NCBI GenBank assembly: GCA_963633225.1
Contig: CAVGXR010000068.1
Span: 1 to 21,725, forward strand
Reading direction: 5' to 3'
Origin: F23-B02 sp963633225
GTDB taxonomy: Bacteria; Bacillota; Clostridia; Oscillospirales; Oscillospiraceae
DNA length: 21,725 bases
The translations under genes and the position numbers were made by a program. Of the stretch, positions 1 to 5,790 are shown piece after piece (positions within the stretch are counted from its first letter, which is position 1; every line of letters begins with the position of its first letter). A model generated the notes under the pieces. It saw only the letters and a program-made list of their open reading frames with translations. It did not search any database and was not told where the DNA came from.

Positions 1-251
1 TTGATGACGTAGGTGGGAAGACCTTTGTCAAGCAAAAATCCAAGGATGTTGTAGCTATAATGTCCGGTAGCCTCAAGCCCTACTTTTATTCTATCCTCTG
101 ATGAGGTGCAACGGCGAATCGTTTGCAGAAGCCTGTCAAAGCCTTCCGCATTGTTTTGAATGGTGAATACATCTGCCAGGACTTCGCCTTCCGAACTAAG
201 GATGAAGCAGTCATGCTTGTCCTTGGCAACATCGATACCCACGCAAATCAT
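1..251 (-). CDS. IS110-family transposase, N-terminal part (cut by window edge)
   Basis: Reading the minus strand from the ATG at 251 gives 83 uninterrupted codons to the window edge. The product begins MICVGIDVAKDKHDCF and contains VGLEATGHYSYNIL near residues 57-70. This is the start of the RuvC-like DEDD domain of IS110-family site-specific DNA recombinases, with the first acidic residue at D7 and the second at E60 in the GLEATGHY motif. A GGAGG ribosome binding site (minus strand, 261-265) precedes the ATG by nine bases. The rest of the DEDD domain and the serine-bearing Tnp20 domain lie outside the window, so intactness cannot be judged. Family members recombine via a circular intermediate and generally lack terminal inverted repeats. 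The upstream non-coding region is structured, as expected for an IS110-group left end. Confidence 0.93.
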   Translation of the reverse strand, partial: MICVGIDVAKDKHDCFILSSEGEVLADVFTIQNNAEGFDRLLQTIRRCTSSEDRIKVGLEATGHYSYNILGFLLDKGLPTYVI

Positions 252-266
252 AATGAAATACCTCCG

Positions 267-480
267 ATGTGTTTATTTGATGCTGAGTCCACAGGACGCT
301 TTACTCTTGTAACCTTGTTCTACATAAACCGTCTGGCGGTATCTAACTGATTAACAATACTGTAAAGGGCTGTGGTTGGAGCCTTTCATGAACCGTCTTG
401 CGGTAGGAGTTGATTACCAATCCACAGCATCCCTTACATTGTAGCACAGCCCTTGGAGAGGGGCTCTAAAAACTACTACT
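267..480 (-). ncRNA. Structured non-coding end of the IS110 element, candidate bridge RNA
   Basis: About 210 bases upstream of the transposase carry no convincing gene but fold strongly. A 26-base arm at 354-379 pairs with 417-442 (ACAA, TGTAA, GGG, CTGTGG and TTGG blocks, 22 base pairs with small bulges). Its apical loop contains a hairpin ACCGTCTTGCGGT (392-404). A nearly identical hairpin, ACCGTCTGGCGGT, lies outside the stem at 328-340; the two 15-base units 327-341 and 391-405 differ at one base. A further hairpin pairs 448-452 with 461-465. Known of the family: IS110-group elements encode in this position an RNA that guides donor and target recognition. Function and RNA limits here are inferred. 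Confidence 0.55.
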
Positions 481-505
481 CTATAATACAAGGAGCTGAA
501 AAGTG

Positions 506-676
506 ATGGCTGTCCTGTTTTTGCTTTTACTTATTGGTACACCTTTTTTCTGGGTGGCTATATATTCGTTTTTCAAAAAGAAGAATGACGATGTCCTGAA
601 AGAGAGCATATACTTGTCAGCTTATACTATGGCGTCTATGTACCTGCTTTTTACGACACAATCACCCGTCGGTTAA
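506..676 (+). CDS. Small hydrophobic membrane protein (56 aa), unrecognised
   Basis: An ATG at 506 (or the adjacent in-frame GTG at 503) opens a 56-codon frame preceded by AAGGAG at 490-495 and a perfect TATAAT at 482-487. No good -35 was found. The predicted protein has a hydrophobic segment at residues 2-19 (starting MAVLFLLLLIGTPFFWVAIY), a charged cytoplasmic-type loop SFFKKKNDDVLKES, and a second hydrophobic stretch around residues 36-50. I do not recognise a family. It lies beside the IS110 end, so it could be the stump of a longer gene, but its start signals look intact. The TATAAT is so close to the start that the leader would be very short. The hairpin at 698-778 follows the stop and probably ends its transcript. 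Confidence 0.5.
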   Translation: MAVLFLLLLIGTPFFWVAIYSFFKKKNDDVLKESIYLSAYTMASMYLLFTTQSPVG

Positions 677-697
677 CGATAAATATAAAAATATGAA

Positions 698-778
698 AAA
701 ATCAGCCGGTCAAATGATATGTACCCAGATTTCTGGACACCCAGTATTGGAGGTACATATCAAAGACCGGCTGATTTT
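698..778. terminator. Large bidirectional terminator-like inverted repeat
   Basis: Perfect 14-bp arms at 698-711 and 765-778 (AAAATCAGCCGGTC and its complement) enclose a second perfect 10-bp stem at 716-725/752-761 (GATATGTACC). Inside are two mini-hairpins, 725-736 and 741-750. The outer arm abuts the stop codon of the minus-strand regulator, and on that strand the stem runs into T-rich sequence. On the plus strand it is followed by TTTTCACTTTTTATT. It sits between convergent genes, as a shared terminator would. The length and nesting are unusual, so a small mobile hairpin is the alternative. Confidence 0.65.
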
Positions 779-1497
779 CACTTTTTATTCGTCAGATCGA
801 GCAGGTTATATCGCTCTATGCCGGAGCGCGAAACACCGAGATGGCGGCGTATCGCAGCGGCGGCCATATCGCGGTCGCCGAACTTGAGGATATCGCAGAT
901 GAAAACATGGTCGGTGTCGATCGTGTCGTAAAATCCTTCGGGACGCGAGAACAGAAGATAGCTGCGGCAGCGGAACAGACGGTACTTCATCTGGTCGTAT
1001 ATATCGGTTATAAGGCTGTTGCCGGAGGCCCTGACGACGGAGAAGTGGAAATTTATCTCCTGCTCAAGGAGCTTTGTGAAAACAAAATCCTTGCCCTTGT
1101 GGAATGCCTCGTCGTAGATCGCCTGAAGCTTGTGCGCCATATTGTACAGCTCGTCGAGCTGCTGCGTCGTAATATTCAGCGCGGCCTCGCCTGCGGCGTA
1201 GGATTCGATCATCTGCGTGAAGTCGCATATCTCGTCGTATTCCTTTTTATCAAACTCCGCGACATAGTAGCGGCTGTTCTGTATCTTTATATAGTTGTTC
1301 GCCGCGAGCTTTTCGAGCGCGGCCTTGACGGGAGAGCGGCTTATGCCCAGCTCCTGCGCGATGCTGCTTTCGCTTATTCGGCTTCCCGGCATCAGCGCGA
1401 AGCTGATTATATCCTGCAAAACAAGCTCGTGCACTATATCATTGAGCGGCATAAACGGATTTTCACTGCGTATCTTTTCAAACTGCTTGCAATCCAT
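778..1497 (-). CDS. GntR-family (FadR/FCD subfamily) transcriptional regulator
   Basis: This 239-residue cytoplasmic DNA-binding protein has an N-terminal GntR winged helix (about residues 18-82, with LGISRSPVKAALEKL around the recognition helix). An all-helical FCD ligand-binding domain follows (about 90-225). E147, H151, H197 and H219 are placed like the residues that bind a metal ion in FCD domains, which suggests a small carboxylate effector; the actual effector is unknown. The ATG at 1497 has AAGGGGAG at 1506-1513, eight bases upstream. It is transcribed alone from its own promoter and stops inside the large hairpin at 698-778. No catabolic operon adjoins it, so its target may be remote, or the original neighbourhood may have been lost at the IS110 insertion. 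Confidence 0.9.
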   Translation of the reverse strand: MDCKQFEKIRSENPFMPLNDIVHELVLQDIISFALMPGSRISESSIAQELGISRSPVKAALEKLAANNYIKIQNSRYYVAEFDKKEYDEICDFTQMIESYAAGEAALNITTQQLDELYNMAHKLQAIYDEAFHKGKDFVFTKLLEQEINFHFSVVRASGNSLITDIYDQMKYRLFRCRSYLLFSRPEGFYDTIDTDHVFICDILKFGDRDMAAAAIRRHLGVSRSGIERYNLLDLTNKK

Positions 1498-1532
1498 GGT
1501 ACAGACTCCCCTTCAAATTTTTTAGATAATAC

Positions 1533-1561
1533 ATGATACCATAAACGCAGACCGTATGCAA
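1533..1561 (-). promoter_or_regulatory. Sigma-A promoter of the GntR regulator
   Basis: On the minus strand TTGCAT (1556-1561) and TATCAT (1533-1538) are separated by exactly 17 bases, 36 bases upstream of the GntR start codon. I saw no convincing dyad that would mark an operator. Confidence 0.6.
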
Positions 1562-1648
1562 ATTAAAATCTGTTAAAAATCACGTTTTTGCGCATGGAAA
1601 GCATCTGAAACGCAGTATATGAGCATGAAAATGGGCGCAACCGGCGGT

Positions 1649-1685
1649 AAAAGCAAGCGGAAGCGCAGACGGGGGCGGGCTTGCT
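1649..1685 (-). terminator. Weak candidate terminator after the aspartate kinase gene
   Basis: Seven-base arms AGCAAGC (1652-1658) and GCTTGCT (1679-1685) enclose a 20-base loop, and on the minus strand the stem runs into four T residues (1649-1652). The first arm overlaps the kinase stop codon. The loop is long and the T run short, so this is tentative. Confidence 0.35.
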
Positions 1686-2641
1686 CAAGAGAAAAAGCGC
1701 CTGTGAGTCAGCTCAAGAGCCGGAAGCAGCTTGTCGGGCGGAACGTAAAGCGTGCAGCCGCCGTCGAAAAGCTCCGCTGCTTCAGCGAGTATATCGCTGT
1801 GGGCAAGCACCGCGACGGCCTCGGCGAGCGTCTGCGCATCGACCCCGCGCCCGATAATGCTGACTGTGCTGTTTTCGCTGTCGCGTGTAACACCGCAGAG
1901 CGCGGGACGCTCGGGGAACGCGCCCATGACCGTACCCTCGCGGCGCGTGAAGCTTGACAGCAGGTGCACGGTCACATTTTCGCGTATCGCGGCCTCGACG
2001 CTGCGTGAATGCAGCACCTGCGAGCCGTGCAGCGCAAGAGCCAGCATATCGCTGCGGTCGATGCGCTCAAGACGCGCTGCACCCGTTACGAGTCGTGGAT
2101 CGGCTGTGTATATCCCGTCAACATCGGAGTAGATCTCGCAGCGCTGCGCACCGAGCGCGGCTGCAAGCTCCACCGCCGTTGTGTCCGAGCCTCCGCGCCC
2201 GAGCGTCGTCGTGTCGCCCTCGCAGTCGAGCCCCTGAAAGCCCGCCGCTATGACGATGCGCCCCGCTCTGAGCTCACGCCGTATGCGCTCGGTGTCGATA
2301 TCCAGTATGCGTGCATCGCCGTGAACGCTGTCGGTTCGGATACCTGCCTGAGCGCCGCTGAGCGATACGCTGTCGTGCCCCAGCGCCTTGAGCTGCATCG
2401 CCATCATTGCGGCTGAGCAGCACTCGCCTGTGGATAAAAGCGCGTCGAGCTCGCGCCGGCAGGGGTCGGAAGCTATGCGCAGGGCATCGGCAAGCAGCTC
2501 GTCGGTCGTATCTCCACGTGCGGAGACGACGGCGACCACCTCGTTTCCGCACCTTGCGCAGTCGGATATTATGGCGGCGGCACGCCTGAGCCGTTCAAGC
2601 CCCGCAAGCGAGCTGCCGCCGAATTTTTGAACTATGAGCAT
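1685..2641 (-). CDS. Aspartate kinase, short form with a single ACT-like tail
   Basis: The enzyme phosphorylates L-aspartate in the first step toward lysine, threonine and methionine. Visible motifs are KFGGSS (residues 6-11), SARGDTTDELL (40-50), TTLGRGGSDTTA (145-156) and YSDVDGIYTADPR (171-183), followed by SSFTRREGT (229-237). The kinase domain therefore looks complete. Only about 70 residues follow, enough for one ACT-like fold (ending ALELTHRRFF), whereas common monofunctional enzymes have about 400 residues and two ACT domains, so feedback control may differ. I chose the ATG at 2641 because AGGTGG lies four bases upstream; an in-frame start further upstream would lie in the terminator hairpin. 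It follows pheB by 59 bases with that hairpin between, which suggests attenuated co-transcription. Confidence 0.9.
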   Translation of the reverse strand: MLIVQKFGGSSLAGLERLRRAAAIISDCARCGNEVVAVVSARGDTTDELLADALRIASDPCRRELDALLSTGECCSAAMMAMQLKALGHDSVSLSGAQAGIRTDSVHGDARILDIDTERIRRELRAGRIVIAAGFQGLDCEGDTTTLGRGGSDTTAVELAAALGAQRCEIYSDVDGIYTADPRLVTGAARLERIDRSDMLALALHGSQVLHSRSVEAAIRENVTVHLLSSFTRREGTVMGAFPERPALCGVTRDSENSTVSIIGRGVDAQTLAEAVAVLAHSDILAEAAELFDGGCTLYVPPDKLLPALELTHRRFFS

Positions 2642-2651
2642 ATGACCACCT

Positions 2652-2682
2652 AAAAAAAGAAGTAGGGGAAACACCCTACTTC
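2652..2682 (-). terminator. Intrinsic terminator / attenuator between pheB and aspartate kinase
   Basis: A perfect 9-bp stem (GAAGTAGGG at 2659-2667 with 2674-2682, six-base loop) is followed on the minus strand by seven T residues (2658-2652). The kinase ribosome binding site (2651-2646) begins immediately after the T run. With 59 bases between the genes there is little room for another promoter, so readthrough of this terminator probably sets kinase expression. Confidence 0.8.
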
Positions 2683-2700
2683 ATAGTATTCGCATATGCC

Positions 2701-3144
2701 TCAGCCTGCCATAAGCTCGATGCTGACAACGCCAGGAACTGTGCTCAGCCGCGCCATGAGCTCGTCGCTGCTTATGACGAGATTGTCCGGCGCGATCGAG
2801 ATCGTCACGAGCGCGACTCCGTTTGCCGGTATCGACTGATTTATCGTGAGTATATTTGCGCCCGATTCGGTAAAAATAGAAAGCACCGAGGCAAGCTTGC
2901 CCGGCTTATCGTGCAGCTTTATGTGGAAGGTCATGATGGCATCACGCTTCATGTCGCGGAAGGGCGTGATGCAGTCCTTGTATTTATAAAACGCGCTGCG
3001 GCTGAGATCGACGCGCTCGACAGCCTCGGCGACCGTGCGCGCCTCGCCGGTCTCCAGAAGCGATTTAGCCTCCGTCACCTTGACAAAGACCTCCGGCAGA
3101 GCCGTCGCTTCGACGAGAAAATATTTGGGTTTTGCATTAGCCAT
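2701..3144 (-). CDS. pheB: PheB-type ACT-domain protein (UPF0735)
   Basis: At 147 residues it matches the length and layout of the PheB/UPF0735 family. There is an N-terminal helical HTH-like part with the hallmark VDLSRSAFYKYKDCITPF (about residues 45-62). A C-terminal ACT domain follows (about 70-146, TFHIKLHDKPGKLASVLSIF). ACT domains bind amino acids, and the family is linked to control of aromatic or branched-chain amino acid metabolism; the precise role is not established. The ATG at 3144 has an AGGAGG-type site seven bases upstream. It leads a unit continuing, past a terminator, into aspartate kinase. That pairing suggests an amino-acid-sensing role coupled to the aspartate pathway; in other genomes the family often neighbours homoserine dehydrogenase. 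Confidence 0.88.
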   Translation of the reverse strand: MANAKPKYFLVEATALPEVFVKVTEAKSLLETGEARTVAEAVERVDLSRSAFYKYKDCITPFRDMKRDAIMTFHIKLHDKPGKLASVLSIFTESGANILTINQSIPANGVALVTISIAPDNLVISSDELMARLSTVPGVVSIELMAG

Positions 3145-3192
3145 TTTGAGCCTCCTGTGTGTGCCACGGTGACATTTGTTCGTGTATTACGG

Positions 3193-3221
3193 ATTTTAAC
3201 ACATTACGGCGGCAATATCAA
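3193..3221 (-). promoter_or_regulatory. Sigma-A promoter of pheB-aspartate kinase
   Basis: TTGATA (3216-3221) and TAAAAT (3193-3198) on the minus strand are 17 bases apart. The -10 lies about 50 bases from the pheB start codon, and the -35 lies only 33 bases from the start of the divergent DMT gene. Confidence 0.75.
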
Positions 3222-3253
3222 TAGGCCGCACGAGAAAAAACGGGGGATATGAA

Positions 3254-3685
3254 ATGCTGCTTGGCATAGTATTCAGCATAGCGGCCGGAATTGCAATGAG
3301 CGTGCAGGGCGTGATGAACACGCGGCTGGGCGAGGGGATAGGCAACATGGAGGCAAACGCCTTCGTTCAGGGCACGGCCTTCGCGCTGGCGCTCATAGCG
3401 CTTATCTTCTGGCGGCAGGGCAGCTTCACGGCGCTCGGCAGCGTCAACAGGCTGTATTGGCTCGGCGGCGTGCTGGGCATAGTCATAACGCTCACGGTCA
3501 TGCTCGGCATAAAAAGCCTCGGAACGACGGCAGCAATATCGGTCATACTCATCTCCCAGCTTCTTGCCGCGGCGCTTATCGACGCATTCGGGCTTATGGG
3601 CAGCGAAAAGCTTGCGTTCGGCTGGAATAAATACGCCGGCGCTGCCGTTATGTGCGGCGGTATGCTGCTGTTCAAATACCGCTGA
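3254..3685 (+). CDS. DMT-superfamily small membrane protein (YdcZ/DUF606 type)
   Basis: The 143-residue integral membrane protein has four to five hydrophobic segments (about residues 2-22, 38-52, 66-86, 91-112 and 124-140). The opening GIVFSIAAGIAMSVQGVMNTRLGEGIGNMEANAFVQGT, quoted here in overlapping pieces as GIAMSVQGVMNTRLG and NMEANAFVQGT, is characteristic of the YdcZ/DUF606 family within drug/metabolite transporters. Members are half-size compared with ten-TM EamA proteins and presumably dimerise; the substrate is unknown. GGGGGA at 3242-3247 gives the ATG at 3254 a spacing of six bases. The gene is divergent from pheB and no terminator was found directly after its stop. The next small gene has its own promoter-like sequence. 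Confidence 0.8.
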   Translation: MLLGIVFSIAAGIAMSVQGVMNTRLGEGIGNMEANAFVQGTAFALALIALIFWRQGSFTALGSVNRLYWLGGVLGIVITLTVMLGIKSLGTTAAISVILISQLLAAALIDAFGLMGSEKLAFGWNKYAGAAVMCGGMLLFKYR

Positions 3686-3695
3686 AAATTACTTC

Positions 3696-3723
3696 TTGAA
3701 AATCACGCAGGATATGATAATAT
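3696..3723 (+). promoter_or_regulatory. Promoter with overlapping dyad upstream of the small ORF at 3761
   Basis: TTGAAA (3696-3701) and TAATAT (3718-3723) are 16 bases apart. The -10 lies inside the imperfect dyad ATGATA (3714-3719) / TATCAT (3726-3731), a plausible operator. Confidence 0.5.
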
Positions 3724-3760
3724 TATATCATAAGTAAATTGAGGATTTTCGGGGAGAGAC

Positions 3761-3991
3761 ATGATGAACAGACTTTCGACGCTCAAGAGGACAGTTGCCG
3801 AGGCTCACGCAGCGGGCCGTCAGGACAGCCGCCGCTTCATGGCGCTTTACAGGGCGTATCTGCGCGGTGCGTCCGAGGCAGCCGGTGAGTATCGGGAAAA
3901 TGAGCACGACCACAGCTTCAGAATGGCTGTGGCTGCAATGGCCTTTGCGCTCATGGGCTGGCTCATAACAATGTATTTCGTTTTCAAGTGA
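3761..3991 (+). CDS. Small protein with C-terminal transmembrane helix (76 aa), unrecognised
   Basis: The first ~50 residues are hydrophilic and strongly charged (Arg, Glu and His rich, helix-forming). They are followed by one hydrophobic segment at about residues 55-74 (MAVAAMAFALMGWLITMYFV) and a short positively charged tail, so it is probably anchored by its C-terminus. I do not recognise a family. GGGGAG at 3751-3756 is four bases from the ATG at 3761 and seven from the in-frame ATG at 3764; the second start fits better. It has its own promoter and a good terminator, so it is probably a single-gene transcript just upstream of spo0A. A link to sporulation is only positional. Confidence 0.6.
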   Translation: MMNRLSTLKRTVAEAHAAGRQDSRRFMALYRAYLRGASEAAGEYRENEHDHSFRMAVAAMAFALMGWLITMYFVFK

Positions 3992-3998
3992 TTTTCTG

Positions 3999-4026
3999 CG
4001 CCCTGTGCTCTGCACGGGGCGTTTTT
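3999..4026 (+). terminator. Intrinsic terminator after the small membrane-anchored gene
   Basis: CGCCC (3999-4003) and GTGC (4005-4008) pair with GCAC (4012-4015) and GGGCG (4017-4021), followed by five T residues (4022-4026). It starts seven bases after the stop codon. Confidence 0.8.
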
Positions 4027-4037
4027 GCAGCCAAGTT

Positions 4038-4184
4038 TTCGACAAAATATTACACAGTTGGGATAAAAATAAGAAAAACCGCCGCCATTCGAGGCGTTTT
4101 AGTCGAATTATGTCAACAAATATTTCAAATGCTCGACACAATTCGTGTGCCAAAACGTTTCGGATATGGTAAGTTTATACCATA
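4038..4184 (+). promoter_or_regulatory. spo0A upstream region with 0A-box-like sites and a dyad
   Basis: The 226 bases between the terminator and spo0A contain no gene. Three sequences resemble the 0A box TGTCGAA: TTCGACA at 4038-4044 (exact, reverse orientation), AGTCGAA at 4101-4107 and CTCGACA at 4132-4138. Nearer the gene lies a 7-bp inverted repeat TATGGTA (4165-4171) / TACCATA (4178-4184). Autoregulation by Spo0A is known in Bacillus and fits here, but no clear sigma-H or sigma-A promoter could be fixed. Confidence 0.45.
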
Positions 4185-4252
4185 AAAGCGGCTGTTTTGC
4201 GCCAAAAGGTAAGGACAGCGCTGTTCATGCATTTTACTGGAGGAATATAGTT

Positions 4253-5029
4253 ATGGAAACCCAAATACGTGTTTTGATCGCAGACATCGACGAGGACTTT
4301 CGCCGCCTGCTCGGTGATGTTCTTGCACAGGAGGACGACATGGAATGTGTCGGCGGCACGGACAACGGCGTGGATGTGCTCGCGCTTGCAGCCGAGCAGC
4401 AGCCGGACGTTCTGGTAATGGATCTTGTGCTTCTGAAGCTTGACGGCATCGAGGTGCTGCGCCGTCTGCCCGAAGCCTGCCCGGGAGCGAAGGCGATAGT
4501 CGTCACGCACCTGTACCGCAGCGAGATCGTGCGCAGGTGCACGGCTCTCGGCGCGGCCTACTTCGTGCCGGAGCCCTGTGATGTCAACGTGCTGCTTGAC
4601 CGCATCCGTCAGGTGAGCACGTTCCCGCCGCAGGATGAGGTGCTCATGCCGCAGCGCACGGGTGATGCAAATCTGGAGGCGGCAGTCACGGAGATCATCC
4701 ATGAGATCGGCGTTCCGGCGCACATAAAGGGCTATCAGTACCTGCGCGAGGCCATAATACTTACGATAAACGACATGGATATAATAAATGCCGTGACGAA
4801 GGTGCTCTACCCCGAGGTCGCAAAGAAGTTCGGCACAACTCCCTCGCGTGTCGAGCGGGCGATCCGTCATGCCATCGAGGTCGCGTGGGATCGCGGCGAT
4901 ATCGAGGTGCTTCAAAAGTTTTTCGGCTACACCGTGTCGAACATCAAGGGCAAGCCGACAAATTCGGAATTCATCGCCATGATCGCCGACTGCCTTTCCC
5001 TGCGTCAAAAGCAGGGCATAATGCGGTAA
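4253..5029 (+). CDS. spo0A: Sporulation master regulator Spo0A
   Basis: This 258-residue response regulator has an N-terminal receiver (about residues 5-120) with phospho-acceptor D57 (VLVMD) and T85 (AIVVTH). The C-terminal Spo0A DNA-binding domain (about 145-252) shows the signature IHEIGVPAHIKGYQYLREAI, the recognition region FGTTPSRVERAIRHAIE, and the ending KPTNSEFIAMIADCLSLR. Phosphorylated Spo0A switches on sporulation genes by binding 0A boxes. The start at 4253 is set by GGAGGA at 4239-4244. Two receiver positions are odd. The invariant lysine of the KP motif is glutamate (YFVPEPCD, residue 107), and the usual Asp-Asp pocket reads D11-I12-D13. Its last 30 codons and stop are duplicated at 6277-6367, so the gene end doubles as an apparent attachment site. 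Confidence 0.93.
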   Translation: METQIRVLIADIDEDFRRLLGDVLAQEDDMECVGGTDNGVDVLALAAEQQPDVLVMDLVLLKLDGIEVLRRLPEACPGAKAIVVTHLYRSEIVRRCTALGAAYFVPEPCDVNVLLDRIRQVSTFPPQDEVLMPQRTGDANLEAAVTEIIHEIGVPAHIKGYQYLREAIILTINDMDIINAVTKVLYPEVAKKFGTTPSRVERAIRHAIEVAWDRGDIEVLQKFFGYTVSNIKGKPTNSEFIAMIADCLSLRQKQGIMR

Positions 5030-5065
5030 AAACACAGGCGGCTCAATGCTTTGCGGGATGGAGGA
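4939..5065. repeat. Direct repeat copy 1: spo0A 3' end plus 36 bp (att-like)
   Basis: This 127-base stretch matches 6277-6403 at 126 positions (mismatch 4960/6298). It covers the last spo0A codons, the stop, and flank ending GGGATGGAGGA. Similarity ends abruptly on both sides. The position at a gene's 3' end beside a tyrosine recombinase gene is what attL/attR junctions look like. Confidence 0.85.
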
Positions 5066-5113
5066 TTATGGTGTCACGCCCATGAACATTTCAAAATCCC
5101 GATAAAAAATATA

Positions 5114-5189
5114 GTTTACGCCTATAAACTGTTTTAGTGCACCAAAATAAACTCTCTTAGTTTATTGAGTAGAAATCTTACCAATAAAC
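5114..5189. repeat. Left cluster of ATAAAC motifs
   Basis: GTTTA(C) at 5114-5119, ATAAAC at 5124-5129, 5147-5152 and 5184-5189, and GTTTAT at 5160-5165 lie within 76 bases on alternating strands. The dodecamer ACCAAAATAAAC (5141-5152) recurs exactly at 6190-6201 at the other end of the unit. They could be integrase arm sites; function is inferred. Confidence 0.5.
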
Positions 5190-5201
5190 AAGGGAGTTTT
5201 T
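5151..5201 (+). promoter_or_regulatory. Long hairpin covering the ribosome binding site of integrase fragment 1
   Basis: Arms 5151-5167 and 5182-5197 pair over 16 bp (ACTCTCTT with AAGGGAGT including one G-T pair, and GTTTATTG with CAATAAAC, one bulged A). Five T residues end the structure. The AAGGGAG ribosome binding site is inside the right arm. A hairpin of the same design but different sequence precedes integrase fragment 2. Confidence 0.65.
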
Positions 5202-5207
5202 CATTTT

Positions 5208-5399
5208 ATGGCAGATGTGAGTTTTGACAGCATGATAGCTGAATATTTAGTTTATTGCCATGCAAAGCAGCTCAGAAAAAAGACAATGAACAGCTATGAG
5301 CAGACGCTGCGCTTATTCCAGCGTTGGTGCTTTGATGAACTGGAAATAACAACGGTCGATGCAGTTTCAGAGAGCGTTATAAGGCACTATATGCAGGGT
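5208..5399 (+). pseudogene. Tyrosine recombinase/integrase fragment 1 (N-terminal core-binding domain)
   Basis: About 64 codons from the ATG at 5208 resemble the N-terminal SAM-like, DNA-core-binding domain of XerC/D-type integrases (AEYLVYCHAKQLRKKTMNSY, then EQTLRLFQRWC). It is clearly paralogous to the fragment at 6539, where the matching block reads RDLRRRTLDSYEHTLRLFEQ. Similarity stops after VIRHYM (codon 62). From there the frame merely runs antisense through doc to a stop at 5531. The whole catalytic domain (R-H-R-Y) is missing, so it cannot recombine DNA by itself. The break lies within about 20 bases of the doc stop codon, marking a deletion or insertion junction. Confidence 0.75.
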
Positions 5400-5409
5400 A
5401 AGTTAATGT

Positions 5410-5790
5410 TTAATATACTCTGTGTGCAAAAACCCAGTCACGCAGTTCTTCATAACGCATCTTACCGGAAGCGACGGAAAGGCCAACCTCAACAATTTCA
5501 TCGTTGGTACATTCAAGGCGAATGCCATTGACCTCAAGGAATGTGAGCATGATATACATACCAATTCTTTTGTTGCCATCAACAAAAGCGTGATTTGAAA
5601 TGAGAGTAAAGCCGAGTCGTGAGCCTTTTTCTTCTTTGGACGGGTATAAATCCTGACCGCCGAACGACGCAAACGCGCCCTCAAGCGCAGACTCAAGCAA
5701 GCCCTCGTCCCTAACGCCGACACTTCCGCCAGTTTCGGCAGCGATGAGCTTGTGCAGGAGCAAAACTTTTTCCTTTGAAAACTTTATCAT
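5410..5790 (-). CDS. doc: Doc toxin (Fic-fold, death-on-curing family)
   Basis: This 126-residue protein carries the Doc form of the Fic motif, HAFVDGNKRIG (about residues 67-77). Doc proteins use the fold to phosphorylate EF-Tu and stop translation, rather than AMPylate. Length and the N-terminal MIKFSKEKVLLLHKLIAAETGG region are typical of stand-alone Doc. It overlaps the upstream phd gene by four bases (ATGA), with GGAG inside phd as ribosome binding site, so the pair is translationally coupled. The toxin looks intact although the integrase beside it is broken. That fits an addiction module outliving its mobile element. Confidence 0.9.
   Translation of the reverse strand: MIKFSKEKVLLLHKLIAAETGGSVGVRDEGLLESALEGAFASFGGQDLYPSKEEKGSRLGFTLISNHAFVDGNKRIGMYIMLTFLEVNGIRLECTNDEIVEVGLSVASGKMRYEELRDWVFAHRVY

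Noticed and set aside
123..350. Plus-strand open frame of 75 codons
   Set aside because: It is antisense to the IS110 transposase start and runs into the structured element end; no convincing ribosome binding site.
841..1536. Plus-strand open frame of 231 codons
   Set aside because: It mirrors the GntR gene, whose domain motifs and start signals are on the minus strand.
4175..5035. Minus-strand open frame of 286 codons
   Set aside because: It is antisense to spo0A, whose identity is certain; the mirror frame lacks recognisable motifs.
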